DNA of 62,073 nt from CAYIYO01 sp964367715 (lineage in GTDB: Bacteria > Chlamydiota > Chlamydiia > Chlamydiales > Criblamydiaceae), in assembly GCA_964367715.1 (NCBI GenBank), contig CAYIYO010000003.1, positions 1-62,073 on the forward strand, given 5' to 3'. How positions within the stretch are numbered: the first letter of the stretch is position 1; each line of letters starts with the position of its first letter. The notes under the pieces were generated by a model, which saw only the letters and a program-made list of their open reading frames with translations, did not search any database and was not told the origin of the DNA. The position numbers were made by a program, and so were the translations under genes. Positions 16,893-26,074 of the stretch are shown piece by piece.

Positions 16893-17714
16893 ATGACATA
16901 TAGAAATAATTTTACTGTAGATGCAGTAGTATCTGATCGAACAGCTATTCTAGAGCACCCCCCACTTCAAGATGTTAATAATACCTATCGGCAGCGTGCA
17001 TTCGATTCTTTTGGAATTAAAGGACAATTACCTGATGATCAGACAGCAATTAAGGTAGGAGAAACACTTTTTGACTCCGCGCTATTAACACAATCGCGCG
17101 ATCTCAAAAATGGAAGTACACTCTCTGTCATCGACTTTGAAATTGCAGATTTAAGTACAAAAATTGCCGAAGAAATGAAAAAAAATCATCCCAATTGGTC
17201 AAGTATTGACGATATGATTCGCATGCTCGCTGTTTACCTGCAACGCAAGTATGGACGCGAAGAGGCGCAGCTCGCTCAGCAAGAGCTTGATCAAGTGAAG
17301 ATCGAATTAGAAAATGTGCTCAAAACTTATAAAGATCCCTGGAGCCTTGCTTTGAATGTCGCATGTGGATCGATCAGCGTTATTGGCGGATTGGTAGGTC
17401 TTGGAGCAACGGGAACAGGAATCTTCCAACTTGTTAACGGGGCAAACAAAGTATCGGCCATGGTCACGACAGCATCTGGCATATCAACAGCTGCTGGTAG
17501 TCTCTCTTCAGGAATTACTCAGGCGTTAGGGAAATTCCTGGACAATAGAGTGGAACGTAAGCGCACCTTCCATAACTTCTGGATGCAGCGCCATAAAGAC
17601 AATAAAGATACGGCTATTCAGGGTGCATCGACCGCAAGACAGTCGATGGACAGCACGAAGAGCATGAACGACCGAGTCAACGAAGCGCGTCACCAAGCAT
17701 TTATCGCCCGATAG
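16893..17714 (+). CDS. CopD-like type III translocator
   Basis: The 273-residue product is the last gene of the translocon operon. An N-terminal chaperone-binding-type segment is followed by helices (IADLSTKIAEEMKKNHPNW, EEAQLAQQELDQVKIELENV), then a hydrophobic Gly/Ala/Ser region at about residues 148-205 (NVACGSISVIGGLVGLGATG) and a helical C-terminus with TKSMNDRVNEARHQA. This fits the minor translocator class (YopD/CopD). AGGAAAAAA precedes the ATG. A structured repeat region follows that may terminate the operon. Confidence 0.72.
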   Translation: MTYRNNFTVDAVVSDRTAILEHPPLQDVNNTYRQRAFDSFGIKGQLPDDQTAIKVGETLFDSALLTQSRDLKNGSTLSVIDFEIADLSTKIAEEMKKNHPNWSSIDDMIRMLAVYLQRKYGREEAQLAQQELDQVKIELENVLKTYKDPWSLALNVACGSISVIGGLVGLGATGTGIFQLVNGANKVSAMVTTASGISTAAGSLSSGITQALGKFLDNRVERKRTFHNFWMQRHKDNKDTAIQGASTARQSMDSTKSMNDRVNEARHQAFIAR

Positions 17715-17739
17715 GCGATCTTTCTAAATATTTCCTAAT

Positions 17740-17836
17740 CAACGCATGGAGTGCGGCGGCTTGACGCCGCTTTGTTTTCGCTGCGGCTTGACGCAGCGTT
17801 TCTAGATCGCGTTAAGCCACTGCACTCCATACGTTG
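17740..17836. other. Nested hairpin (three-way junction) element
   Basis: An outer stem of 15 bases (CAACGCATGGAGTGC at 17740-17754 with GCACTCCATACGTTG at 17822-17836, one mismatch as G-U) encloses two inner hairpins with the same GCTTGA loop: GGCG/CGCC and GCTGCG/CGCAGC. It lies between the converging translocon operon and methyltransferase gene. It could be a bidirectional terminator, a REP-like mobile repeat or a small structured RNA. Confidence 0.65.
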
Positions 17837-17864
17837 AGTGGAAAATGTTTAGAAGGGGGAATGT

Positions 17865-18593
17865 TTATTTTTTGACTTGTAAATAGACGTCGGCTGTTCC
17901 CCAAGGATACTCTGCAGGAAAACATTTCATGAGCTCGAATGCATTACTTTCTGTATAATCCGACAAGGGGAAGCTGACAGTAAGGATCTTTGTTCCTGAA
18001 GGCATCTTTTCAAACTTCGCGACAAGAGCATCTATCGTTTCGTCATCCAGGGCACTTCCATACAGATAAAAGACTGTTCCCTCGCTAAAATCTGCTTGCG
18101 TCATTTCTTCATTTTTAAAGGTGATGCCAGAAAGGTCGAGTTTGCTTGCGATCATGTTTGCACGGTCGACAAACTCAGAAATGAACTCAATCCCTGTCAC
18201 CTTACAACCGATAAACGCATGTGCCCAAAAGCATCCTCTGCCTCTTCCCGATCCGAGTTCGACTAAGTGATCGGGAGAGGTGACTCCAGATTGCCGTAAA
18301 ATCAATTCTAATGTTGTTAGTGGTGTTTCTCCATACACATCCAAATTCTCGTCACCACGCGTGATTAGAAAACGCTTGCTGATGCGATAAGGATTATGAA
18401 AGAGATACATCAACGTGAGCGATAGGTCACTTTTCAGAAAGCAAAGATTGTCGTAGTATTTCCATACTATGCTAGCATATTCCGCTGTATCTTTTACTCT
18501 GACTTTTAGATTAAGCAACACGAGTTGGCAAAACTCACGAATAGACGCGGTCGATAATTTTTTCATTGTCATTTCCTTGAAATCTGCGTTCAT
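17865..18593 (-). CDS. Class I SAM-dependent methyltransferase (DOT1-like fold)
   Basis: The 242-residue product has an N-terminal helical part and a Rossmann methyltransferase domain: HLVELGSGRGRGCFWAHAF (motif I, about residue 105), VTGIEFISEFVDRAN, EEMTQADFSEGTVFYLYGSAL and TKILTVSFPLS. The pattern resembles the histone-lysine-methyltransferase-like or generic Methyltransf_ group; the substrate is unknown. Two starts are possible: the first ATG with GAGG just upstream, or an ATG nine codons later with AAGGAA. It follows mgtE at 22 bases and is probably co-transcribed with it. Confidence 0.75.
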   Translation of the reverse strand: MNADFKEMTMKKLSTASIREFCQLVLLNLKVRVKDTAEYASIVWKYYDNLCFLKSDLSLTLMYLFHNPYRISKRFLITRGDENLDVYGETPLTTLELILRQSGVTSPDHLVELGSGRGRGCFWAHAFIGCKVTGIEFISEFVDRANMIASKLDLSGITFKNEEMTQADFSEGTVFYLYGSALDDETIDALVAKFEKMPSGTKILTVSFPLSDYTESNAFELMKCFPAEYPWGTADVYLQVKK

Positions 18594-18615
18594 GCCAACC
18601 TCGTCCTAGAATAGG

Positions 18616-20082
18616 TTATTTTAAAAATAAATAAATGGTGTGTGCAACAAGGAAAAACATTTGCGATGACAACACATCATTAAAAGCGGTGACGATAGGG
18701 CCAGCAGCAACTGCGGGATCAATATTCATGCGCGCAAAGAAGAAGGGGGAAAATGTTCCCAATGCCGTTGCTGTCATACACGCCATAAAAACTCCCGCAG
18801 AGACCGTCATTGCAATGCGAAGCTGATTGGGATCGCCCATCGAAATTCCCATGCCATGTAAAATATAGATGACGAGGCCTGAAAGGAGTCCAAAGAAGCT
18901 TCCGGAGAGAAGGCCCACTCCCATTTCTTTTCTAATCGCTTCGCCGCGAGAACTATAGGAGAGCTCTCCTGTCGAAAGGCTGCGGACAAGCGTTGTACTG
19001 CACTGAATTCCCACATTGCCCGACATTCCTACAATCAAGGGAACAAAAAATGCGGTGTAAATGAACCACCCTGTCTGGTCAAACTGCGACATGACGGTTG
19101 ACGTGATCAATCCTGCGCACAGCGTCACCATCAGCCATGGAGCCCGTAAAAGGAAGCGTTTATAAACGGGTTCGTGTTCACTGACGTCTTCTCCTGTACC
19201 GGCAATATTCGCAATCGTTTCATCCGCAATATCTTCCATTGCTTCTACAACACGCTCGTAGGTGATCACTCCAACCATGCGCATATTATCATCAACAACA
19301 GGAAGTGCAGGGATCTTATAGCGTTCAACGATGTCGACAACTTCATCGCGCGACGTGTCCACCTCAACTTTGTGTGTGATCGGATGCATCACTTGTCGTA
19401 AGGGGACATAGGGCGGATTGACAATTAAGTTGCGTCCTGGAACATAGCCGATGATTGCTTCATCATTGTCGTAAACAAAAATGCGGCGGGTGAGATCGAT
19501 CCCAGGATTGTCGCGAATGGTGATAGAAACTTCGCTAATGGTGGCATTAAGATGAAAGGAGAAAAACTCGTTGGTCATCAAGCGTCCCGCACTATTGCGG
19601 TCATGCTTTTGTAGGTCAATGATGCGCGCAGCATTTTTTGGTTCGAGGATATCGAGGACGCGGCGCATGCGGCGATCGGACATGTCGTCCAGCATCCATA
19701 CGGCTTCGTCCGGCGCCATATGCTCAAGTAATTCTTTTATTTCATTGTCTTTAAGCTGATGAAAAATTGCCGCCCGGGTGTTAGTTCCGGTGTTGATCAT
19801 AAAAATAATTTTAGCATTGAGGTCCGGCAAATTATCGTAGACGATCACACGGGCATGGGGCGGTAAGCGGGAAACGGTGTGAGCAAGGTCAACCGGATCA
19901 TATTCCGTTCCGATCTTTGCCACTTCGTGGATGATAATGGCAGAGGTATCCTTGTTAAAGGCGCCTTCGAGCTTTTCTTCTAAGGTATCGTCGAGGTGGC
20001 TGGTCTGAAAATCGAAAAAACCAGGAGAGGAGGTATCGTCTCGCACCTTTTCATCCTCATCCTCTCTTTTATCAACTTCCAC
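18616..20082 (-). CDS. mgtE: Magnesium transporter MgtE
   Basis: This 488-residue protein has the full MgtE architecture. An N-terminal cytosolic helical superhelix has EVAKIGTEYDPVDLAHTVSRLPP and AAIFHQLKDNEIKELLEHM. A CBS pair follows (LMTNEFFSFHLNATISEVSI; RQVMHPITHKVEVDTSRDEVVDIVERY). Five C-terminal membrane helices form the Mg2+ pore (LIVGMSGNVGIQCSTTLVRSL, GPIVTAFNDVLSSQMFFLVA). The CBS and N domains gate the channel in response to cytosolic Mg2+ in characterised homologues. It lies between lepB and a methyltransferase gene on the same strand. Confidence 0.95.
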   Translation of the reverse strand: MEVDKREDEDEKVRDDTSSPGFFDFQTSHLDDTLEEKLEGAFNKDTSAIIIHEVAKIGTEYDPVDLAHTVSRLPPHARVIVYDNLPDLNAKIIFMINTGTNTRAAIFHQLKDNEIKELLEHMAPDEAVWMLDDMSDRRMRRVLDILEPKNAARIIDLQKHDRNSAGRLMTNEFFSFHLNATISEVSITIRDNPGIDLTRRIFVYDNDEAIIGYVPGRNLIVNPPYVPLRQVMHPITHKVEVDTSRDEVVDIVERYKIPALPVVDDNMRMVGVITYERVVEAMEDIADETIANIAGTGEDVSEHEPVYKRFLLRAPWLMVTLCAGLITSTVMSQFDQTGWFIYTAFFVPLIVGMSGNVGIQCSTTLVRSLSTGELSYSSRGEAIRKEMGVGLLSGSFFGLLSGLVIYILHGMGISMGDPNQLRIAMTVSAGVFMACMTATALGTFSPFFFARMNIDPAVAAGPIVTAFNDVLSSQMFFLVAHTIYLFLK

Positions 20083-20128
20083 GCGTTTTCCTTAGTTTAT
20101 TACCCGCATCATACCCCAAAAAAAATAT

Positions 20129-22012
20129 TCAGGGAAGGGGGAAAAGCGGCCGTTTTTTATTGCGAGAATGAATCGCATACCATATTAAGCACACGATCGC
20201 CGCAATCGTCCAAATGGCAAGGCGAGGAGCATTGATAAAAGGATAAGGTTTTTGTTCAGGATGCCCCAAACGTTCGCCTGGCGGCCAGATAATTAAGCAG
20301 GGTGCCCCTTGAAGATTTGCTTCCGGCACAAAGCCGAACACGCGGCTGTCGGCACTCATCGCATGGTTGTCTCCAAGGACAAGATACTGCTTTTCAGGAA
20401 TAGTCACTCCAAAAGACCGGATGAAATCCACATCGTAAACTCCATTTTTTAAAGGAGGTCCATAGTCACGAAAAGGGATGTACGGACGATTCGCTGCGGA
20501 GCGCTGCGCACGCTTTTCTTCTTCTTTTAAAAAATTTATTAGCGTCGACTCGTCTTTTTTTAAGACAGGGGCTCCCATGAGATACAAATCTCCGTCACGA
20601 AAATAGGCATAACGATGGGGAAATAAAGAAGTGTTTTGTTTGCTAGGAATATACGCTGTATTGACTTCGATTCCAAGGTTAAACAATTTTTGAATATTTT
20701 CTGGTGTCCGCACATACAAAGGATGATCAATGGGCAACGCCGTCGCAATCCCACCAAAACCAATCTGCCACCCTTTTCCATAATAAAATTCATAAGTTCC
20801 ATCCGGAACCCCCGTAAAACGGGGACTTCCCATATTAAACCCATCATTACCCGCGCTATAGCGTTTCGCAAATCCGTCTTTCACAACAAAACGTGCGGTA
20901 TAAAGGGTGTCCATCAGGCGCTCGAGATGGACTTGATCGAGAGGTATGAGGGTTGTGTGTGGGTGCAACATAAAGCGCATCCCACCTCCATCAACCTGAG
21001 TAAAAGGGGAGGGATAAGTAAGACTAGGGGTATGTTGTAACTCAAGGTAAAGAATTCCTTTATCAATCGGAAGAGTGCTAACGGCAGGTAACTCTTGACG
21101 CTCTTTATCAGTCAACAGGCGGACCATCGCATAATTGCGCATTCCATAGACGTCGCTATAAGTATCAATATGGGTGTGAGCGTCGAGCTGGCCACGCGCC
21201 CGATCTTTCACCCACTGCTTGCCGTTCCACACTTCTCCCTCTACTCCTTTCGAAGAAAAGGTGACGCGTCCCGCAGGCTGGTTCATCGCATAAAGGGTTA
21301 ATTCATTTTGTGAGGTGCGTTTAATTTTTCCATCAAAAGAGAGAAAAGGAATGTGCTCTAAATTGTGCATCCATGGACGATCGATAAATTCTGTAATCGA
21401 TTTCCCTTCCTTATCCACGCCGTAAATGCGGCCGCCATAAAAGTAGAGGCTATCGCCCGGCTTTCCAATCAAACGCTTAATGTACCGCTTTTTATAAGGA
21501 AAAACGCCGAAATAAGTGGAGTCCGTATCGTCCAAATCAATCTGATCCCCAGAGAAAATGACGACTCCGGTCCGCTGCACTAATTCAGGATCAAAATAAA
21601 TATGTGCGGTTTCAAGCGGCATATTCACACCAAAAGCAGTCTTCGTCACGGTAAGATCGTCTAATTCCTTAAAAGTGGGGCGCATCGAACCTGTAGGAAT
21701 CTCGTACAGCTCAAACCAGGTTTGTCGAATGAGGGTCGCGATCAATAACGCCAAGACTAATGCAAAAATTAGCTCGGATCCATAATCGAAGAGGTTCTTT
21801 TTTAAATGAAGCGCTTCTAACGCTTCTACTCGACGGGCACGTTGATCCGCAGCAGCGCGGTCGCCTTGCAATAAGGCTTCGTCTAATGCGTGCATTTCAT
21901 TTTCAAGCTGAGTACGCGTATCCGGAGCTAGCTTTTTTTTCTTTCTTTTATAAAGTGAAATTACCCCTTTTAGAATCCCTCTTGACTTGCGTAGCGAATA
22001 CTGTCTCTTCAT
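20129..22012 (-). CDS. lepB: Signal peptidase I, extended chlamydial form
   Basis: LepB cleaves signal peptides at the outer face of the inner membrane. Catalytic Ser is at residue 109 in IPTGSMRPT, directly after a membrane helix (LIFALVLALLIATLI). The general-base Lys is at about 179 in RYIKRLIGKPGDS, and the box E motif is GDNHAMSADSRVFGFVP late in the protein. At 627 residues it is about twice the E. coli length because of a roughly 350-residue insertion between the Lys and box E; long LepB is typical of chlamydiae. A final helix (LAIWTIAAIVCLIWYAIH) and basic tail end it. A lysine-rich N-terminal segment precedes the first helix. Confidence 0.93.
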   Translation of the reverse strand: MKRQYSLRKSRGILKGVISLYKRKKKKLAPDTRTQLENEMHALDEALLQGDRAAADQRARRVEALEALHLKKNLFDYGSELIFALVLALLIATLIRQTWFELYEIPTGSMRPTFKELDDLTVTKTAFGVNMPLETAHIYFDPELVQRTGVVIFSGDQIDLDDTDSTYFGVFPYKKRYIKRLIGKPGDSLYFYGGRIYGVDKEGKSITEFIDRPWMHNLEHIPFLSFDGKIKRTSQNELTLYAMNQPAGRVTFSSKGVEGEVWNGKQWVKDRARGQLDAHTHIDTYSDVYGMRNYAMVRLLTDKERQELPAVSTLPIDKGILYLELQHTPSLTYPSPFTQVDGGGMRFMLHPHTTLIPLDQVHLERLMDTLYTARFVVKDGFAKRYSAGNDGFNMGSPRFTGVPDGTYEFYYGKGWQIGFGGIATALPIDHPLYVRTPENIQKLFNLGIEVNTAYIPSKQNTSLFPHRYAYFRDGDLYLMGAPVLKKDESTLINFLKEEEKRAQRSAANRPYIPFRDYGPPLKNGVYDVDFIRSFGVTIPEKQYLVLGDNHAMSADSRVFGFVPEANLQGAPCLIIWPPGERLGHPEQKPYPFINAPRLAIWTIAAIVCLIWYAIHSRNKKRPLFPLP

Positions 22013-22302
22013 CGATCCCTCTCATGCGTTAGAATAGTAAGTTTATACCACAGGAGTGTTCTAAGAGCTAGAATGTTCTTTCTTACGGCTTTTGTACGCT
22101 TAATGGAAATAAGTCGTTCATAAAAAGGGTGTTTTATGTGGGACTTTTGTCTATGGATTGTTTGCAAAAGAGGGGGATTTCAAAGAAATTAGAAAAGTCG
22201 TCCCGGTTTTTAAAATGCTTATTTTATTTAACTCATTAATAAAGAATGATTTATTAATAAATTTTCAAAAAATAAACGTTGGCGTGTTTTTTTAGAAAAT
22301 CG

Positions 22303-23070
22303 CTAATTTTTTGTTGATAACTCGACAGAATTTTGTAAGAAAACGTTAGGTTTAGGGGACTTGAGTCCAGTTCCAGAATCCACAATACGAATTTTTGCTT
22401 TGCCAATCATCCCACTAATTTGTAGCCAATATGGAAAATAAGAAGGATAGCGGTCGTTTTCTTCCGGGATGTAAATTTCAATCAACTTTCCCGCTAAATC
22501 GCTTCCATCTTTTGGCCAATAGGTCTGCCACGCAGAAAAATGTACGTTTGGAATAATTTGTCCGTCCACAACCATCTGAGGATTCCATATGCGCCGCTCT
22601 TCGGGGACGATTGTTCCATTGGCATGCCGCGGACCCACTCGCTTACGACTCTGTGGAGGGATATATTGAAAGTTTAAGTTTAAAAGGCCAGATAAAAAGT
22701 TGTCCGCAGCGGCAATCTCAAACCATCCATTTTTTGGAAAAGAGAACGCATGATTCATAGCACCCGTTTGCGTATTCAATTGGTACATAAACCATCCGGT
22801 ATGTCCTGGAGCGCCTTCTTCAATCCAACTTTTCCACTTTGTATAAGTATTTCCGGGAAAGCGGCTTGAAGGAACAGTGATTTCTTCGATTACAAGGCCT
22901 TCAGGAAGCTTTTCTCGGATCAATAAGATGGTATAATTTTTTCCTTGATTCGTTACAATGTAGTCTCCAGGATTAGCTTTGACGATATTTTCACGCAAAA
23001 TTTGTCGTGTCTCCGTCGCCCCACAAAATGCAGTCATCAATAGAAAAAGTGTACATAAGATTCTGACCAT
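22303..23070 (-). CDS. Secreted hypothetical protein
   Basis: The 255-residue product begins with a classical signal peptide (RILCTLFLLMTAFCGA). The mature part is beta-rich with many aromatic residues (GHTGWFMYQLNTQTGAM, PYWLQISGMIGKAKIRIVDSG). I do not recognise a family. It is likely periplasmic or outer-membrane associated. A 290-base AT-rich stretch without evident features separates it from lepB, and the tRNA-Leu promoter diverges from its start. Confidence 0.65.
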   Translation of the reverse strand: MVRILCTLFLLMTAFCGATETRQILRENIVKANPGDYIVTNQGKNYTILLIREKLPEGLVIEEITVPSSRFPGNTYTKWKSWIEEGAPGHTGWFMYQLNTQTGAMNHAFSFPKNGWFEIAAADNFLSGLLNLNFQYIPPQSRKRVGPRHANGTIVPEERRIWNPQMVVDGQIIPNVHFSAWQTYWPKDGSDLAGKLIEIYIPEENDRYPSYFPYWLQISGMIGKAKIRIVDSGTGLKSPKPNVFLQNSVELSTKN

Positions 23071-23136
23071 AATTGCCTCTCAAGTAAAAAAGATATTTTA
23101 GCAGACATCCAATCGACAGTAAAGCACAAGTTGTGT

Positions 23137-23165
23137 TTGACATTTTTTTTCAAATTTGCTAATGT
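23137..23165 (+). promoter_or_regulatory. Sigma70-type promoter for tRNA-Leu
   Basis: A perfect -35 TTGACA (23137-23142), a 17-base spacer with a T8 run, and -10 TAATGT (23160-23165) end 19 bases before the tRNA. Confidence 0.8.
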
Positions 23166-23184
23166 ATTGCACATATCAATCATC

Positions 23185-23268
23185 GCTCGGATGGTGAAAT
23201 TGGTAGACACTAGGGACTTAAAATCCCTTGCCTTAACGGGCGTGTCGGTTCGAGTCCGACTCCGAGTA
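23185..23268 (+). tRNA. tRNA-Leu (anticodon UAA)
   Basis: The acceptor stem GCTCGGA pairs with TCCGAGT (with a G-U end pair), the anticodon arm GGGACTTAAAATCCC presents TAA, there is a long class II variable arm (TTGCCTTAACGGGCG region), and the T arm is GTCGG-TTCGAGT-CCGAC. CCA is not encoded. The 3' part from 23215 is duplicated at 37799 because a mobile element integrated here. Confidence 0.96.
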
Positions 23269-23271
23269 TTT
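23215..23271 (+). repeat. attL: element-side copy of tRNA-Leu 3' end
   Basis: These 57 bases from the anticodon arm through the tRNA 3' end recur at 37799-37855 with two differences. Both differences fall in the T stem and compensate each other (T-A here, C-G at attR). It is the left junction of the integrated element. Confidence 0.92.
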
Positions 23272-23278
23272 TAAGTCT

Positions 23279-23316
23279 AAGTCACTTCTGGTTTACCACT
23301 GGGAGTGACTTTTCTG
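23279..23316 (+). terminator. Terminator after tRNA-Leu, supplied by the element
   Basis: AAGTCACT (23279) pairs with AGTGACTT (ending 23311), followed by TTCTGTTTTT. It lies on the element side of attL, so integration supplies the tRNA with a terminator. Confidence 0.75.
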
Positions 23317-23329
23317 TTTTTGGGGCTCA

Positions 23330-23440
23330 TTCCCCATTATCTCCCCACTTGTCCACAACACGTAACAATCAAATCCAAGAATTTGGGGATCGTGTTTTGT
23401 TGGTAAGTTTTTATTTCAGTGGGGAAATAATGGGGAATAA
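23330..23440. promoter_or_regulatory. Candidate integrase arm-type sites (left)
   Basis: CCCCATTATCTCCCCAC near 23335 is matched in inverse by GTGGGGAAATAATGGGG near 23422. The same TCCCCACT/AGTGGGGA words recur near the right end at 37652-37690 and 37784. Clusters of short repeats just inside both att sites are expected for arm-type binding sites of a tyrosine integrase and its excisionase. Binding is inferred. Confidence 0.5.
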
Positions 23441-23556
23441 GCCTATTCTAGCCCGCTTTATACGCACACTTTACGAGAGAAAACACGGTCTTGAGTCAGG
23501 GGAATTGATATCCCTTGACTGTGTTTTTAAACTGAAATTTGACAAAAGGCAACCTC

Positions 23557-24618
23557 ATGGCATCATACAAAGAACGTAAAGATAAAAATGGAAAAGTGCT
23601 GAGCTACAATGTTCAGGTCAGGATCAAAGGGCATCCGACACAGTATGCCTCATTCAAACGCAAAACCGACATGGATCGTTGGGTTCAACAAACAGAATCA
23701 GCAATTCGTGAAGGGAGGCATTTCAAAACGACAGAAGCAAAGAAGCATACTCTTGGTGATTTGATCGATCGCTATATCAGGGATGTTTTGCCTACCAAAG
23801 CAAAGTCAGAGAAAAAGCAAACAGCACAGCTCTACTGGTGGAAAGAACAGCTTGGCTGTTATCTTTTATCAGACGTAACTCCCGCAATGATCGCAGAAAA
23901 GAGAGATGCTTTATTAAAAGGTATCACTCGAAGAGGAAAGCTGAGGACGACATCGACAACGGTGCGCTACATGGCAGTATTGTCACATGCATTCACCGTG
24001 GCGATGAAGGAATGGGGATGGGTAGATGATTCTCCTGTACGTAAAGTGTCGAAGCCGCGCGAGCCACGTGGAAGAATACGATTCCTTGGTGAAGAAGAGC
24101 GTGTGAAGCTGCTTGATGCATGTAAAACCAGCACCAACCCTTTTTTGTATACCATTGTCGTCTTGGCGCTCTCATGTGGGATGAGGTACTCTGAAATCTT
24201 GACGTTGACTTGGGATGATGTTGATCTCCAAAAGGGGCGTATCATTCTTTACGAGACGAAAAATGGTGAGATCCGACAAGTTCCTTTAACTGGTCATGCC
24301 CTTGATTTACTTACAGAACTTGGCAAAGTTCGCAGATTGGACACGAAGCTTTTATTTCCAAGTAAATTTCCTAGAAAACCTATCACCATACGCACTGCGT
24401 GGGAAAACGCACTGAAGAATGCTAAGATTGATAACTTCAAATTTCACGACCTCCGACACTCATGCGCGTCATACCTAGCAATGAATGGCGCCAGCCTCGC
24501 TGAGATCTCTGGCGTACTTGGTCACAAGACACTAGCGATGGTGAAACGTTATGCCCACCTTTCAGAATCCCACACAACTGGGGTAGTAACACGAATGAAC
24601 GAAAAAATATTTGGATGA
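23557..24618 (+). CDS. int: Tyrosine-recombinase integrase
   Basis: The 353-residue product is a phage-type integrase. An N-terminal AP2-like/arm-binding region (YKERKDKNGKVLSYNVQVR) is followed by a core-binding SAM-like domain (TLGDLIDRYIRDVLP). The catalytic domain shows Arg in LSCGMRYSEILTL, HDLRHSCASYL (HxxR) and LGHKTLAMVKRYAHLS (His and nucleophile Tyr). The start is the ATG with AAGG seven bases upstream; a further in-frame ATG six codons earlier is less well placed. It sits next to attL, as integrase genes of tRNA-targeting islands do, and should catalyse integration and excision at 23215/37799. Confidence 0.93.
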   Translation: MASYKERKDKNGKVLSYNVQVRIKGHPTQYASFKRKTDMDRWVQQTESAIREGRHFKTTEAKKHTLGDLIDRYIRDVLPTKAKSEKKQTAQLYWWKEQLGCYLLSDVTPAMIAEKRDALLKGITRRGKLRTTSTTVRYMAVLSHAFTVAMKEWGWVDDSPVRKVSKPREPRGRIRFLGEEERVKLLDACKTSTNPFLYTIVVLALSCGMRYSEILTLTWDDVDLQKGRIILYETKNGEIRQVPLTGHALDLLTELGKVRRLDTKLLFPSKFPRKPITIRTAWENALKNAKIDNFKFHDLRHSCASYLAMNGASLAEISGVLGHKTLAMVKRYAHLSESHTTGVVTRMNEKIFG

Positions 24619-24622
24619 TATC

Positions 24623-25723
24623 ATGAAGAACAATAGACCTCGTGAGCCGTTTGTCCCACCTGATGCTCACGCCTTCTTGGATAAAGGGCTTTGGGCGATT
24701 AATGAAGCAGTGCATATGATAGTGGGATGGCCAAAGGAAAATTTAATTCTTTCGACCATTACCCCACTTCCAGAAAATATAAAATCAGTCCGTTCATTTT
24801 ATTATTTACCTGAAGTAGCCGGTGTTTATTATCCTGAGTCAATAAAAAAAATATATTTTGAAGTTTTTAATGATTTAAAAAAATCGATTGAAGAAGAAGC
24901 ATTGGCCGCTATTTATCATCATTTAGACAGTGGAATTTTCTATTTACTTCGTCCTCAAGATGTAATGCTTTGGGCACTTTTAAAAGGTTACATTCTTCCA
25001 AATGATGTTCAGGAGGCTTTAAACATACGTCAGATGAAAGATTCAAAATCTACAAAAGCATTAGAAAAAAAAGTAAGGGTTAAGGTTTCTGCGCAATATC
25101 TATTATCTAAAAACCCCGACTTGAATGTCACACAAATATGTAAAGATCCTTTGTTGATATCAGCACAGACAGCGGGCTTAACAGGGGGTTCGAACGGTTA
25201 TCATAGCGATTACCATAGGATGGCAGCAGAGAAAAAACGAGTTGAGAAGGCGAGTCGAGTATCTTCTACAGTTAGAGAGGCTGTAGATGAGTTATTCGCA
25301 ACCAAAGGGCGTCCTGGCAGATGGTCAAAACTAGTTAATGATAATCCAAAAAGGGCATATATACCATTTCCAATACCAGAGGTAATGCATCAAGAATGTG
25401 ATGGAATTTTGCGCTATCACTTCCCTCTCCTCAAGATTGCAATCGAAGCGTTGGTATATGCGAAGAAAGATGCAGTATTTGATGTGCTTTTTATTAAGGT
25501 TAGAGATGGTTATACGTTTGAAGAGCTTAGCCAAGAATTTATTGATGATGCTGCATTTCAAATATACTTGTATCAGCCTCCTGAAATAGTTCTTCAGTTA
25601 GCAAAGAATGCTATCTACCGTATATGGAGCCAACTACAAGATATGCTTTTTTATCTGCAGGCAGAAAAAATGTTCGCGCGTGATGATAATAAATTCATTT
25701 TTCAGGGAAAAAATAAAAAATAA
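24623..25723 (+). CDS. Hypothetical element protein, 366 residues
   Basis: I recognise no family. The product is mixed helical with no signal peptide. A middle segment (LNVTQICKDPLLISAQ) could hold a helix-turn-helix, followed by a basic region with EKKRVEKASRVS and a GRPGRWSKLV segment; the C-terminal third is helix-rich (FAFDVLF-like, EELSQEFIDDAAFQIYLY). The start overlaps or abuts the integrase stop, so the two are probably co-expressed. It may be a regulator or a partner of integrase; this is a guess from position. Confidence 0.6.
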   Translation: MKNNRPREPFVPPDAHAFLDKGLWAINEAVHMIVGWPKENLILSTITPLPENIKSVRSFYYLPEVAGVYYPESIKKIYFEVFNDLKKSIEEEALAAIYHHLDSGIFYLLRPQDVMLWALLKGYILPNDVQEALNIRQMKDSKSTKALEKKVRVKVSAQYLLSKNPDLNVTQICKDPLLISAQTAGLTGGSNGYHSDYHRMAAEKKRVEKASRVSSTVREAVDELFATKGRPGRWSKLVNDNPKRAYIPFPIPEVMHQECDGILRYHFPLLKIAIEALVYAKKDAVFDVLFIKVRDGYTFEELSQEFIDDAAFQIYLYQPPEIVLQLAKNAIYRIWSQLQDMLFYLQAEKMFARDDNKFIFQGKNKK

Positions 25724-25843
25724 TAGGAATTTATTCTCATCGTTTTATTTAGTAGACTGTGGTCTGAAACGGTGACTAGTGGTTTCACAATGTGATGTGG
25801 AGTCGTTTTAGAGGTTGCCTTAATGAAAAAATGGAGGAATAAC

Positions 25844-26074
25844 ATGACTGCTAATGAGATCAAAGAACAGAGGGTGGAACCGGAGTACCTTTCCTTTAAA
25901 CAAACCGCAGTAAGATACCCCGCTTTCACAGAGGGGTCATTGCGCTGGCTGCGGTTTAATGGAAACGTGAACGGATTCAACACCGTAGTTCGGACGATTG
26001 GGAGAAAATGCTTGATAAACGTCCAGGAATTTCAGGATTGGATTGAGCAACAAACAGGAACCAACAACAAGTAA
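25844..26074 (+). CDS. Small helix-turn-helix protein (AlpA/excisionase-like)
   Basis: The 76-residue product has LSFKQTAVRYPAFTEGSLRWL, a winged-helix/MerR-type first helix pair in which TEGSLRWL would be the recognition helix, then GRKCLINVQEFQDWIEQQ, the usual wing and end of AlpA or excisionase-like proteins. A GGAGG stands six bases before the chosen ATG; a start seven codons earlier lacks one. It may act as excisionase or as transcriptional activator of the integrase. Second of its kind at 26463. Confidence 0.72.
   Translation: MTANEIKEQRVEPEYLSFKQTAVRYPAFTEGSLRWLRFNGNVNGFNTVVRTIGRKCLINVQEFQDWIEQQTGTNNK

Noticed and set aside
23349..23579. 76-codon ORF between tRNA-Leu and integrase
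   Set aside because: It overlaps the candidate arm-type sites and the integrase start, has no ribosome site and no protein-like pattern; more likely non-coding att region.
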